Shown piece by piece: positions 19,409 to 28,503 of a stretch of DNA of 64,000 nt. Numbering within the stretch: position 1 is the first letter of the stretch; each line of letters opens with the position of its first letter. The notes under the pieces are model-generated. The model ran no database searches and had not been told where the DNA came from. It was given only the letters and a program-made list of their open reading frames with translations. The DNA is from VXPW01 sp965115815 (GTDB lineage Bacteria > Pseudomonadota > Alphaproteobacteria > TMED109). The position numbers were made by a program, and so were the translations under genes. The stretch is taken from assembly GCA_965115815.1 (NCBI GenBank), contig OZ220465.1:3162001-3226000 (forward strand), given 5' to 3'.

Positions 19409-19987
19409 TCAAGGCCAGAGCGCGTCGAGCGGGAAGGCCACCGCATCGAAGGGCGGGAGGGACACCTGCTCGGCATCCCGCGCCGCGCCGACCGGCGTCC
19501 ACGCGCCGTCCCGGAGCGCAAAGACCTCCAAGGTCCGCGCGACCGGATCAACGAACCAGAGATAGCCAATGCCCTCCCGCGCATAGACCGGGCGTTTTTC
19601 TTCGAGGTCAAATTTCCGCGTTGAGAGGGAAAGAACCTTGCACGCCCAGTCGGGCGCGAGGGTCAGATAAGCTTCGTCGGGCGGCTCCGGCATCCGCTCG
19701 CGCCGTCAGCCGGCGAGGTCGGGTACCAGAATGTCCTCACCGAAATGGAGTTCCGGCTCATCGACGATCCACCAGCCGCCCGGCCCGCCGCGCCCTCTTT
19801 GGAACGGACCGCCGATTTCGATGCCGAGCGAGGAGCCGGCTATAGCGTGACGAACGGGCGGGCGCGGCTGCATGTGCAGCGCGCCTCGGACGATTTCGGC
19901 CACCATATGAGCCGGCGCGGCGAGCACGTCCCGGTAGGTCGCCTTGCGGGCCGGCCACTGCCGGCGCAACGTCGCACCTGCACTCAT
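19409..19987 (-). pseudogene. Uma2-family (DUF820) nuclease-like protein with an in-frame UGA
   Basis: Two pieces in the same frame are separated only by a TGA at 19706-19708. Piece 1 is TYRDVLAAPAHMVAEIVRGALHMQPRP ... WWIVDEPELHFG, ILVPDLAG; piece 2 is EAYLTLAPDWACKVLSLSTR, KRPVYAREGIGYLWFVDP and LEVFALRDGAW. This is the Uma2 PD-(D/E)XK layout (PDLAGWRRER, then the CEVLSxST motif with K replacing E here). Trp is expected at the stop, so a single TGG to TGA change explains it. A Cys-Lys at the usual C-E position also suggests decay. The family is common and of uncertain function. Confidence 0.75.
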
Positions 19988-20524
19988 GCCATGCTCTTCG
20001 ATCCCCGCTCTCCCGCCATGCTACGCCCGCCCGGCGGGCGTGTCACGGCTGCCACGCGGGGCGTGGCCATGATGCTGGGGGACGCGCGGGGATGGAAACG
20101 CTTTGGGACTACGGCTTTGTATCCCACCTGGACTCGGCACTGTCTCCCGCTGTCCGGCCGCCATGGCCCATCTTCAAAGGCCGAACCTGCAGCTCCGCTC
20201 TAGCGGATGCGCGCGCGGGCTGTCCCGCATGATGGCCGGTCACACGGGCGGATGGAGATACGCGTTGACGATCCGAGGGCGGCCTGCGACCGTCCCGATT
20301 CGTCGCGCTTCGGCGTCCGTGATATCCACGGACGCGGCAGTCGCACTGCAGCATCGGCCTGATGGTCTTGGAGCGCAGGCTCTTGGGTGCGCGGATTTCG
20401 TCCAACCTGAGCTCAGTTCCGCGAAGCGGTCCATGCCCGAGGCGTTCCGGAAAGGACCGTACGGCGGGGTTGCAGGAATACGGCCGCCGCACGCGCAGTC
20501 CACCGGCAATCCCGCGATGCAAGG
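19988..20524. other. No recognisable gene
   Basis: About 540 bp between the Uma2 pseudogene and the end of pheA. Frames here show no family motif and no consistent ribosome binding sites. It may include the terminator of pheA, but I see no clear hairpin with a T-run. Confidence 0.4.
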
Positions 20525-21379
20525 CTACGGGCGGGGCGATTCGCTTCGGAACCCCGAAGCCGGATAGACGCCGAGCACCCGGACGCTCCGGGAAAAGAAC
20601 CCGAGCTCCTCTAGGGCCAGCACGAGGTTGGGATGTTCCGGATGGCCTTCGAGGTCGGCGTAGAATTCGGCCGACGAGAACGAGCGGTCCGAGATAGAGC
20701 TCTCGAGCTTGAGCATGTTGACGCGATTGGTCGCGAATCCGCCGAGTGCCTTGTATAAGGCCGCAGGGATGTTGCGGACGCGAAACACGAGCGAGGTGAT
20801 CGTGTTCTCGGACGATACTTCGGGTTCGATCGACTCCAGGGCGAGTACGAGAAAGCGGGTCGTGTTGCCCGGGTCGTCCTCGATCTCGCGCGCAACGATC
20901 TCCAGCCCGTAGAGGTCGGCGGCAAGTTGCGACGCAATGGCAGCCTGCGCGCGGCTGTCCCCTTCGGCGACATGGCGTGCGGCCCCGGCCGTATCCTCGA
21001 ACAGGAACGGTTCGATTGCGTTGGACAACAGAAAGCTCCGACACTGACTCAGGGCATGGAAGTGACTGGCGGCCTGCCGGACGTCCGGCAGCACCGTGCC
21101 GGGCCGGACCATGAGGTGATGGCGGATCTCGGCGAAGTGCTCGCCGATGATGTGCAGGCCGGAAGCCGGCAGCAGCCGGTGAATGTCGGCAACGCGCCCG
21201 GCCGAGGAATTTTCCACGGGAATCACCGCGCGGTCCGCCCGCCCGCGGCGCACTTCCTCGAAACAGTCCTCAAAGGCCGTGCACGGAACCACTTCCGAAT
21301 CCGGGTACACGTCGAGGCACGCCATGTGCGAATGCGCACCGCGCTCGCCCTGAAAGGCAACACGCAGGGACCGGGTCAT
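20525..21379 (-). CDS. pheA: Prephenate dehydratase
   Basis: 284 aa from ATG 21379 (MTRSLRVAFQGERGAHSHMA); the frame is open further upstream but homology begins here. It converts prephenate to phenylpyruvate for phenylalanine synthesis. The catalytic domain has FQGERGAHSH, CTAFEDCFEEV, ADRAVIPVENSSAGRV and the TRF triad in DDPGNTTRFLVL. It is followed by an ACT regulatory domain: TSLVFRVRNIPAALYKALGG and NMLKLESSISDR, where the ESxS-type element binds phenylalanine in the family. There is no chorismate mutase domain. It lies 52 bp after kdsB, an association often seen in alphaproteobacteria. Confidence 0.94.
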   Translation of the reverse strand: MTRSLRVAFQGERGAHSHMACLDVYPDSEVVPCTAFEDCFEEVRRGRADRAVIPVENSSAGRVADIHRLLPASGLHIIGEHFAEIRHHLMVRPGTVLPDVRQAASHFHALSQCRSFLLSNAIEPFLFEDTAGAARHVAEGDSRAQAAIASQLAADLYGLEIVAREIEDDPGNTTRFLVLALESIEPEVSSENTITSLVFRVRNIPAALYKALGGFATNRVNMLKLESSISDRSFSSAEFYADLEGHPEHPNLVLALEELGFFSRSVRVLGVYPASGFRSESPRP

Positions 21380-21431
21380 GGGCAGTGCCGATCGACGGGG
21401 CCGCGACGGGGCCGCGAGAGAAGGCGTCGAG

Positions 21432-22163
21432 TCATGCGCCCATCCGGCCGCGCACGCAATCCAGATCGGTCGGAGTGTCCACGCCGGCCGGTGCCGCGTC
21501 AACCCGAGCGCCGTCAATCCGCATGCCGGCCTCCAGCGCCCTGAGCTGCTCCAGCCGAACCGCCTGTTCGCGGGCGCTGGGCGGCAGGTTCACGAAGCGA
21601 CCCAGCGCCGACCGCCGCCACGCGTAGATCCCGACGTGATGGCGCAGACACGGGTCGGGGTTCGATACCGTTCGCGAGAACGCGGTGATTCGCGCGATCG
21701 GCGGCGGTCCGTGCGGTTCGAGACGGGCCTTGACGACGGACGGGTCTTCCAGTTCTCCGGATGCCAGCGGCGCGACCAAGGTCCCGACATCGACCGCCGG
21801 GATGCGCAGCGGCGTCAACGCCTGCCGGATCGCAGCAGGAGAGATGTCGGGCAGGTCACCCTGCAGGTTCACCACGATGTCGCGCTCCTCGGCCGGATCC
21901 AGGATCTGCAGCGCGGCCCACACACGGTCGGAGCCGGAAGCGAGCGCCGGAGGGGTCATCACCGCCTGCCCGCCGGCGGTCCGGACGGCATCCGCCACTT
22001 CCGGATCGCAGCAGGCGACTGCCACGCGGCCCACATCGGCGGCTTCCGCCTGCCGCACGACCCGTACCACCATCGGTACCCCGCCAATATCGGCAAGCGG
22101 CTTGCCCGGCAGGCGGCGGGCCGCCATGCGAGCGGGAATGATCACGATGGGACGCATGCGCAA
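21432..22163 (-). CDS. kdsB: 3-deoxy-manno-octulosonate (Kdo) cytidylyltransferase
   Basis: 243 aa. It activates Kdo with CTP to CMP-Kdo for the inner core of LPS. Motifs: IPARMAARRLPGKPLADIGG for nucleotide binding, TPPALASGSDRVWAALQ, VNLQGDLPDISPAAI for the metal and Kdo site, RHHVGIYAWRR and LEQLRALEAGMRI near the end. Two ATGs six bases apart are both possible starts. It lies upstream of pheA on the same strand. With kdsD (61961) and lptC/lptA in the same window it indicates an LPS-bearing cell. Confidence 0.94.
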   Translation of the reverse strand: MRMRPIVIIPARMAARRLPGKPLADIGGVPMVVRVVRQAEAADVGRVAVACCDPEVADAVRTAGGQAVMTPPALASGSDRVWAALQILDPAEERDIVVNLQGDLPDISPAAIRQALTPLRIPAVDVGTLVAPLASGELEDPSVVKARLEPHGPPPIARITAFSRTVSNPDPCLRHHVGIYAWRRSALGRFVNLPPSAREQAVRLEQLRALEAGMRIDGARVDAAPAGVDTPTDLDCVRGRMGA

Positions 22164-22603
22164 GGAATCCGTACGGGATACCGGGTCCGACCGGACCGGA
22201 GGTGAAAATCTCGCATGGCAGGAACGAACGGCCGATATACATTAGCCGTTCGCATCTTTCCGGGCAGCGAAAACAGCGATCCGTGACCGACAATCGTTCG
22301 GGTTCCGGATCTCAGCACCGCATCGGGATTGGCTAAGGAAAGGGGCGCTCTCCACCGCTTGGAGCGGCAGGATGCAGGCAGCCACCCCCATGCGCACCTG
22401 CCCCTCCCTACCCGACCACAACGAGAGGGGATCAATCCTCGGCTATAGTGCCGGGAACGCACCATGCCATATGAGAATCGCACCCGGGGAATCCAAGGCC
22501 GGCACTCTGCCGCATCGGAACCGAGATAGTCGACTCCCACGGATTCTCCTTCGCCGACCGCTGGGCCGACAATAACACGTTCCTGCCCTACCTGATCACC
22601 GAC
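22164..22603. other. Upstream region of kdsB
   Basis: No gene is supported. The stretch should contain the kdsB promoter. An open minus frame of about 130 codons across it has no recognisable motifs and no good ribosome binding site, so I do not call it. Confidence 0.4.
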
Positions 22604-22741
22604 TCACTGGGCCTTGGGTTTGGCAGGTGGGGGCGGGGGCGGAGGGGGCGGCGGCTTGGACGCGACAGGCGGCCGCTGACGCGAAATTCCCTTCTCCAGA
22701 ACAACACGCCTTGTCGGTGGCACGCTCGGTTCCTTTGCCAC
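22604..22741 (-). CDS. Small Pro-rich protein downstream of the DUF6338-like gene
   Basis: 45 aa from a GTG at 22741, preceded by AGGAGG at a normal distance (AGGAGGTTGACCA then GTG). The peptide begins VAKEPSVPPTRRVVLEKG and ends in ten consecutive prolines followed by AKPKAQ. It follows the stop of the DUF6338-like gene by 11 bp, so it is in the same transcript. Small basic or Pro-rich partners next to such genes occur elsewhere in my memory, but I cannot name this family. Function is unknown. Confidence 0.65.
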   Translation of the reverse strand: MAKEPSVPPTRRVVLEKGISRQRPPVASKPPPPPPPPPPAKPKAQ

Positions 22742-22752
22742 TGGTCAACCTC

Positions 22753-23323
22753 CTAGGATGGCTCGCCGGATATAGGCAGAAATTCAACAATAGTGACTTC
22801 TGCAGCCGATACAAGAACGAAGGAAACCCTTCCCAAGGGTATGCGCTTGTTCTCTGCATCCAGCCACTCAGCCTCGGCAATTGCGAAAATGACCGTTCTT
22901 CGGTTCACTGGGCCATTCCTCGGCATATCCATACAGCCTCCGTCCTTCCTGCAAATGCAATACGACGTATGAGCTTTCGCCGTATCGAGCGAATGCAGAA
23001 TACCACTCAGAGGGAAACGATGTCTCCCTTGTCACACGAAACCGGCGAAGAACGTGGTGCAGTATGTCGGAATTTGAAACTCCAGAAATGCACAAACCGA
23101 TCAAAACTGCAACAACGATTTCGAAAGCCGTTTCTATGTTCTCTTTCACTTCGATGATTTCAACGACAGCCTGGCAGAACAAGGTAAGTACGAGTGCAAG
23201 GACCATACGATCGAACGCACTGGGTTTTGGATGCGATGTAAGGGAGTAGAACACCGCCGCAGCCACAAAGCCCGGAATAAGAAAAGTGAGAACGCCAACA
23301 ATCTCGCCAGAAATCCAATTCAT
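22753..23323 (-). pseudogene. DUF6338-like membrane protein, one-base frameshift
   Basis: It starts at ATG 23323 (MNWISGEIVGVLTFLIPGFV) and has two hydrophobic stretches (GVLTFLIPGFVAAAVFYSL, MVLALVLTLFCQAVVEII) and a C-terminal beta part (SYVVLHLQEGRRLYGYAEEW). The original frame ends soon after EPKNGHF at a TGA. In the next frame it continues as AIAEAEWLDAENKRIPLG and FVLVSAAEVTIVEFLPISG to a TAG at 22753. A T4 run at about 22884-22888 that should be T3 explains the shift. The combined length of about 190 aa fits DUF6338. The product is either inactive, truncated, or this is a sequencing indel. Confidence 0.65.
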
Positions 23324-23432
23324 ATTCAGTCCACCTTCGATTCAGGACACGAAAATCACTGCAATACGATCTTCCGAGAAACTATAAACTCCCGTCGGTG
23401 ATCATGCACCCTCACTGGGCAGGATCTAACTC

Positions 23433-23624
23433 GTGCCTGCCCGGAAACCCTTAAGAGTCGGATTACATGAATGAAAGTCCAATATTGACAGGGCGAAGAT
23501 TCATCGAATCCAGCCTGATTTCAGCGGAATACGTCGTCATATGCTCTCAAAGAAGGAATCTTCGGTTCTCCAGATTCCAAATATGGTTGCATATACAATG
23601 TGTTGTGATTTTCCGTGCAGGCAC
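23433..23624. mobile_element. 192-bp AT-rich MITE, copy 1
   Basis: Ends are GTGCCTGCCCGG on the left and CCGTGCAGGCAC on the right, a 12-bp terminal inverted repeat with one mismatch. It is flanked by identical TAACTC hexamers at 23427-23432 and 23625-23630. It is nearly identical to the copy at 24049-24240 and much richer in A/T than its surroundings. A frame of about 50 codons (MNESPILTGRRFIESSL...) runs through it but has no recognised product. No related transposase is in this window. Confidence 0.88.
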
Positions 23625-23630
23625 TAACTC

Positions 23631-24042
23631 CTGTGTAGTCGTCCGATGCATGAATGAAGTCGATTCCGGTCTTGATCTCCGCCACGACGGCCGAATTTCC
23701 CGGTTCCCGGGAGCGACCGATGTGGGCCTGGCCGGAACCACTCGACGCGGGCGGGATCGGACCCCGAAGATGCAGATGTCGGGAGGAGAACCCGGTGATG
23801 CCGATGCCGGACATCAAGACGCTCGATGTCCCGGGCCGTGAAGAGATCGAGCGCGAGCATGCCGGACCGTTCACGAACGGAGCATTTGCGTGGCGCGACG
23901 ATCAGAATGGGATTCACGGTGACGGGAGCCGGAGGGATCTGCACGGCCGGAGTCCGGCTGGCCGAGATGCGCATCCGACTGCGCGACGGTTCCGAGACCG
24001 CCACCGGCTGGACCATGGCCGCCCGCTCCCCCTGATCGCTAC
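23631..24042. other. Region between the two MITEs
   Basis: About 410 bp of high-GC sequence with no supported gene. A minus frame with AVVAEIKTGIDFIHASDDYTG might be a fragment of a larger protein broken by the MITE, but I cannot assign it. Confidence 0.35.
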
Positions 24043-24048
24043 GAACTC

Positions 24049-24240
24049 GTGCCTGCCCGGAAACCCTTAAGAGTCGGATTACATGAATGAAAGTCCAATA
24101 TTGACAGGGCGAAGATTCATCGAATCCAGCCTGATTTCAGCGGAATATGTCGTCATATGCTCTCAAAGAAGGAATCTTCGGTTCTCCAGATTCCAAATAT
24201 GGTTGCATATACAATGTGTTGTGATTTTCCGTGCAGGCAC
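24049..24240. mobile_element. 192-bp AT-rich MITE, copy 2
   Basis: Same orientation and length as copy 1, with the same ends (GTGCCTGCCCGG, CCGTGCAGGCAC), flanked by identical GAACTC hexamers at 24043-24048 and 24241-24246. I see one clear difference from copy 1 (AATACGTC versus AATATGTC). The different hexamer at each copy shows two separate transpositions, not a segmental duplication. Confidence 0.88.
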
Positions 24241-24551
24241 GAACTCCCGTCTTTCCCGGGCCGCAGGGAACCGATTCTTGCGATGGTCCCAAGAGAACTT
24301 CCTGCAGTACGCCCGGAAGAAATCACCCAGATTCCCTGCCGGTGCACGGTCTGGCTCCTCAGGATCCGGACGCGCAGGTGGTCAACGCGGACGGGCGCGA
24401 ACGGAACCGCAGTCTCCGCCAGCCGGATGGTTCTCGGCACGCCCCGCAACCGGATCGCCAAGCTGGACCACCCGCCCGGATCCCTTTCTTTCCGGATGAC
24501 CGGATCTCGGTACCCGTCTGCCCGTCACCGCTCCCTGTCCGACCCGCAGGA
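24241..24551. other. No recognisable gene
   Basis: About 310 bp between MITE copy 2 and the end of the oxidoreductase gene. A minus frame of about 45 codons before the MITE (AIRLRGVPRTIRLAETAVPF) may be a broken gene fragment, without a family I can name. Confidence 0.35.
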
Positions 24552-27500
24552 TCAGGCCGCCTGATTCCCTTCCTGCACCTTCCGCCGCGAAACCTCCTTC
24601 AGATCGAAGGCGGCCCGGAGTTCGCGCTCCCGCGATCGGGCCCGTTCGAGGTGCTCTGACTTCACGTGACCGAAACCCCGGATCTGCTCGGGAATCGAAG
24701 CGAGTGCAACGGCGGTTGCATGGTTGCCCGGACTCAGGCCCTCGCCGATCACCTGCAGGAGTCGCTCATAGCGGGCAATCTCCCTCCGTTCGGAACGGCG
24801 CTCGTGGGTCCAGCCAAACGGGTCGAAAGGGGTACCCCGCAGGAACCGAAACTGCGCCAGCACCCGAAACGCGGGCAACATCCAGGGGCCGAACGTCACC
24901 TTCTGTAGGTGGCCCGTGGCCGGATCCCGCGGGGCGAACAGCGGCGGGGCCAGATGAAAGGTCAGCCGCGGACGACCCGTGAACGTTTCCCGAAGTCGGC
25001 GAAGGAAGGTGCCGTCGGTATACAGGCGCGCCACTTCGTACTCGTCCTTGTAGGCCATGAGCTTGAACAGGTAGCGGGCCACCGCGCGCGCTAGGGATTC
25101 TTCTCCGGGCACGCGGACGGCCTCGATGGTTCGAACCGTGGCCACGGTCTCCCGATACCGTCCGGCCCAAGCGCGATTCTGGTACCCGGTCAGGAACCGG
25201 ACCCGGCGCTCGATCAGCGCATCGAGCGATTCCTCTTGCGGCTCCGCCGCCGCGCTGCTCTCGCTCAGAAGTTCTTGGATGGCCCCCGCATTGCCCGCCG
25301 CGACCCGACCCCACCGGAACGCGTCGAGGTTCATCTGCACGGCCACCCCGTTGAGTTCGATGGCGCGCTCGAGCGCCGCGGTGCCGACCGGGATCCGTCC
25401 GCGCTGCACGGCGTAGCCTAGGAGCATCAGGTTGCCGGCGATGCTGTCTCCGAACAGCCGGGTCGCCAGGCGCGTCGCGTCGATGAAGTCGGCGGCCTGC
25501 GTGCGACTCGATTCCTCGATCAGCTTCACCATGCGGCGGGTTTCGAAGGACAGGTCCGGATCCAGCACGAACCCGGCCACCGGTGCCCGGTGGGCATTCA
25601 CCACGGCAGCGCTTCGGGTCGGTGCGAGACAGGCGCGCACGTCCGCATGGGCGGCCACCACCATGTCGCACCCGAGAAGCAGGTCGGCACTGCCCCGGTC
25701 GATCGTGACGGAATGCACATCCTCGGGCCTCGACGCCAGCCGCAACGCGGAGACGACCGCTCCTCCCTTCTGCGAGAGTCCGACTTGGTCCAGGACGCTG
25801 ACCCCCTTGCCCTCAAGGTGCGCTGCCATTCCGAGCACCGCCCCGACGGTAACGACGCCGGTACCGCCGATCCCGGTAATGACGATGTTGTGCGGCCGGT
25901 CGAGACCCGGCTGGGCAGGGTTCGACAACCGCCCCACCAGGTCGGCCAGGGCGGCGCCCTGGCGGGAGTGCGGCGCCTTGCGCACGGACGCTCCGGATAC
26001 GGTCACGAAGCTCGGACAGAACCCCTCCACGCACGAGAAGTCCTTGTTGCAGGAGGACTGGTTGATCTGCCGCTTTCGCCCGAACTCCGTCTCAAGCGGC
26101 TCGACGGAAATGCAGTTCGAGGCCTTCGAACAGTCGCCGCAACCTTCGCAGACCAGATCATTGATGAAGACGCGGCGGTCCGGATCCTCCAGAAGGCCCC
26201 GCTTGCGCCGGCGGCGTTTCTCGGCCGCACAGGTCTGGTCGTACACGAGGACCGACACTCCCGGCCAGGTACGCAGCTCCGCCTGCACGGCGTCGAGTTC
26301 GCGGCGGGGATGCAGCGTGACTCCCTCGGCCGGAACCCGGCCGACCCCGTACTTCTCCGGCGCATCCGTGACCAGCGCGATTCGCCGCACCCCTTCCGCA
26401 CGCAGCTGGCGGGTAATCGATTCCGGGGTCAGGGCGCCGTCGTGCGGCTGCCCTCCCGTCATGGCGACCGCATCGTTGTAGAGCACCTTGTAGGTCATGC
26501 TGGTACCGGCCGCGACGGCCGCCCGGATCGCAAGAAGGCCGGAGTGCTGGTACGTGCCGTCGCCCAGGTTCTGGAAGATGTGCGGCTCCTCGACGAACGC
26601 CTCCATCCCGATCCAGTTGGCACCCTCCGCACCCATGTGCGTGGTGAGATGCGTATTGCGATTGGCCCAGACCGCCATGTAGTGGCAGCCGATGCCGGCC
26701 ATGGCCAGCGAACCGTCGGGTACCCGCGTCGACGTGTTGTGCGGACAGCCGGAACAGAAGTACGGCGTCCGTTCGACCGGTGCCGGCGCGCCGGCCGGCG
26801 CCGGAGCATCCTCGAAACGGCCGAGCGCACCGTCCGTCTCCGCCCCCCCCAGACGCACAAGTCTCGCGCGCAGCGTCCGCGCCACGGCAAGCGGCGTCAG
26901 TTCTCCCGTGGCCGGGATCAGCGCGGATCCCGTTTCATCGGTCTTGCCCACGATCCTCTGCGGCCGTCGTGCAAGGTGGAAGGAAAGGTCCTTGAGCTGG
27001 GTTTCGACGAGCGCCCGCTTCTCCTCCACGACGATGACCTCCTCGAGCCCGTCGAGGAAGTCCCGGGCGCCGTCCGCTTCCAGCGGCCAGCTCATGCCGA
27101 CCTTCCAGAGACGGATCCCGAGGGCCTGCGCACGGGTCGCGTCGATACCCAGGAGGTCGAGGGCCTCTCGCACCTCCGCATAGCCCTTGCCCGTGGCCGC
27201 AATGCCGATCCGGTCGCTCGGTCCGCGCCACACCACGGGGTTGATCCCGTTGGCCCGGGCAAAGGCCTGGGCCGCCGGCAGACGGTGCGACACCATTCTC
27301 TGTTCCTGTTCCAGGATGTCGTCCGGCCACCGAATCGAAAGCCCTCCCTCCGGCATCGGAAAATCGTCCGGTACGACCGACCGGACCCGTTCGGGATCGA
27401 CATAAACGGAGGCCGAGCTGTCAATGGTCGCGCTGATGCATTTCATCGAGACCCACAGGCCGCTGAAGCGGGACATCGCCCAGCCCCAAAGGCCGAAATC

Positions 27501-28040
27501 CAGGAGGTCCTGGACGCCGGCCGGATTCAGAACCGGAATCTGCGCATGGACCATGGCCAGTTCGCTGTGGTGCGCGGTCGTGGAAGACTTGGCCAAGTGG
27601 TCATCGCCCAGCAGGGCCAGCACGCCGCCGCGCGGCGCGGTTCCTGCGGAGTTGGCATGCCGGAATGCATCGCCCGTACGGTCGACTCCGGGACCCTTGC
27701 CGTACCAGATGCCGAACACGCCGTCGTGCTTCGGCCGGGTCACCAGACCGATCTGCTGAGTACCCCAGATCGCCGTGGCCGCCAGATCCTCGTTCACTCC
27801 GGGATGGAAGTGAATGCCCCCCCGCTCCAAGAACCGCCGCGCATCCCACAGGGCCTTATCGTAAATCCCGAGCGGCGAGCCCCGGTACCCCGAGATGTAT
27901 CCCCGGGTATCCAGTCCCGCCTCCCGGTCGAGCCGACGCTGGACCAAGGGCAGGCGCACGAGAGCCTGGGTGCCGCTGAGAAAGACCCGCCCGTCGTTCC
28001 GTTCGTACTTGTCGTCTAGCGTGACCGTCGCAAGCTCCAT
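24552..28040 (-). CDS. Indolepyruvate ferredoxin oxidoreductase, fused subunits
   Basis: 1162 aa from ATG 28040. It oxidatively decarboxylates aryl pyruvates such as indolepyruvate to acyl-CoA with ferredoxin, a catabolic step for aromatic amino acids. Order: pyruvate-oxidoreductase N-terminal domain (LSGTQALVRLPLVQRRLD, YRGSPLG), TPP domain (GIGCHYMAVWANRNTHLTTH, GDGTYQHSG), a Cys cluster (CEGCGDCSKASNC) for an iron-sulfur centre, then the gamma domain (ITGIGGTGVVTVGAVLG, DQVGLSQKGGAVVSALRLA), and a C-terminal extension. This long single-chain form occurs in proteobacteria. It is monocistronic as far as visible. The minus-strand sequence TATACT at 28084-28089 could be a -10 element. Confidence 0.93.
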   Translation of the reverse strand: MELATVTLDDKYERNDGRVFLSGTQALVRLPLVQRRLDREAGLDTRGYISGYRGSPLGIYDKALWDARRFLERGGIHFHPGVNEDLAATAIWGTQQIGLVTRPKHDGVFGIWYGKGPGVDRTGDAFRHANSAGTAPRGGVLALLGDDHLAKSSTTAHHSELAMVHAQIPVLNPAGVQDLLDFGLWGWAMSRFSGLWVSMKCISATIDSSASVYVDPERVRSVVPDDFPMPEGGLSIRWPDDILEQEQRMVSHRLPAAQAFARANGINPVVWRGPSDRIGIAATGKGYAEVREALDLLGIDATRAQALGIRLWKVGMSWPLEADGARDFLDGLEEVIVVEEKRALVETQLKDLSFHLARRPQRIVGKTDETGSALIPATGELTPLAVARTLRARLVRLGGAETDGALGRFEDAPAPAGAPAPVERTPYFCSGCPHNTSTRVPDGSLAMAGIGCHYMAVWANRNTHLTTHMGAEGANWIGMEAFVEEPHIFQNLGDGTYQHSGLLAIRAAVAAGTSMTYKVLYNDAVAMTGGQPHDGALTPESITRQLRAEGVRRIALVTDAPEKYGVGRVPAEGVTLHPRRELDAVQAELRTWPGVSVLVYDQTCAAEKRRRRKRGLLEDPDRRVFINDLVCEGCGDCSKASNCISVEPLETEFGRKRQINQSSCNKDFSCVEGFCPSFVTVSGASVRKAPHSRQGAALADLVGRLSNPAQPGLDRPHNIVITGIGGTGVVTVGAVLGMAAHLEGKGVSVLDQVGLSQKGGAVVSALRLASRPEDVHSVTIDRGSADLLLGCDMVVAAHADVRACLAPTRSAAVVNAHRAPVAGFVLDPDLSFETRRMVKLIEESSRTQAADFIDATRLATRLFGDSIAGNLMLLGYAVQRGRIPVGTAALERAIELNGVAVQMNLDAFRWGRVAAGNAGAIQELLSESSAAAEPQEESLDALIERRVRFLTGYQNRAWAGRYRETVATVRTIEAVRVPGEESLARAVARYLFKLMAYKDEYEVARLYTDGTFLRRLRETFTGRPRLTFHLAPPLFAPRDPATGHLQKVTFGPWMLPAFRVLAQFRFLRGTPFDPFGWTHERRSERREIARYERLLQVIGEGLSPGNHATAVALASIPEQIRGFGHVKSEHLERARSRERELRAAFDLKEVSRRKVQEGNQAA

Positions 28041-28503
28041 GGCCGATCGAATCCCGAAACGGGGCAAAGGTTGCCGCACAATCAGTATAGACCGGGTCCG
28101 GGGGCATTCGTTCGAATGATGGTCGCCGGCGGCGATCGGGGGCAAGATCGTTCGCCGGCGGCACTGCGTATGAGCCGCTCTCCGGCCCGTCTGACGCCTC
28201 GACTCGCCCCCGTCACACGCAGGGGAGGGCTCGGTGCCGAGCATCCCCCTGCATGGGGTGCCCGACGCACCATGCCCGGGGTTCGGTGGAACCCCGGGCT
28301 GGCCTCCCGGCCCCGTAGCGGCCGCGCGGCGGTCGGCATTGAAACGCCGCCGTCGAGGTTGCGCCCTGCACCCTGCCGCTGCATGGTGGTCGGAGCCCGA
28401 TGCGAACCGGGAACCCTGCTTCGATGAACCTTACCGCGCTCTCCGAACGGGCGGACCGTCGGCGCTGCCAGCCCCTGTCCGCATTCCTGCGGCACCCGAC
28501 GCC
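28041..28503. other. Divergent upstream region
   Basis: About 460 bp between two divergent genes, holding their promoters. It contains a perfect 10-bp hairpin at 28275-28298. The plus-strand frame of the restriction gene is open upstream, but the sequence before 28504 shows no homology that I recognise. Confidence 0.5.
28275..28298. other. Perfect hairpin CCCGGGGTTC / GAACCCCGGG
   Basis: A 10-bp perfect inverted repeat with a GGTG loop. There is no T-run on either side, so it is not a standard terminator. It lies about 200 bp upstream of the restriction-modification gene. Confidence 0.6.

Noticed and set aside
23467..23841. Open frames starting in the 192-bp MITEs (MNESPILTGRR...)
   Set aside because: The frame is the same in both copies only because the MITE is repeated, and the downstream continuation differs; no ribosome binding site.
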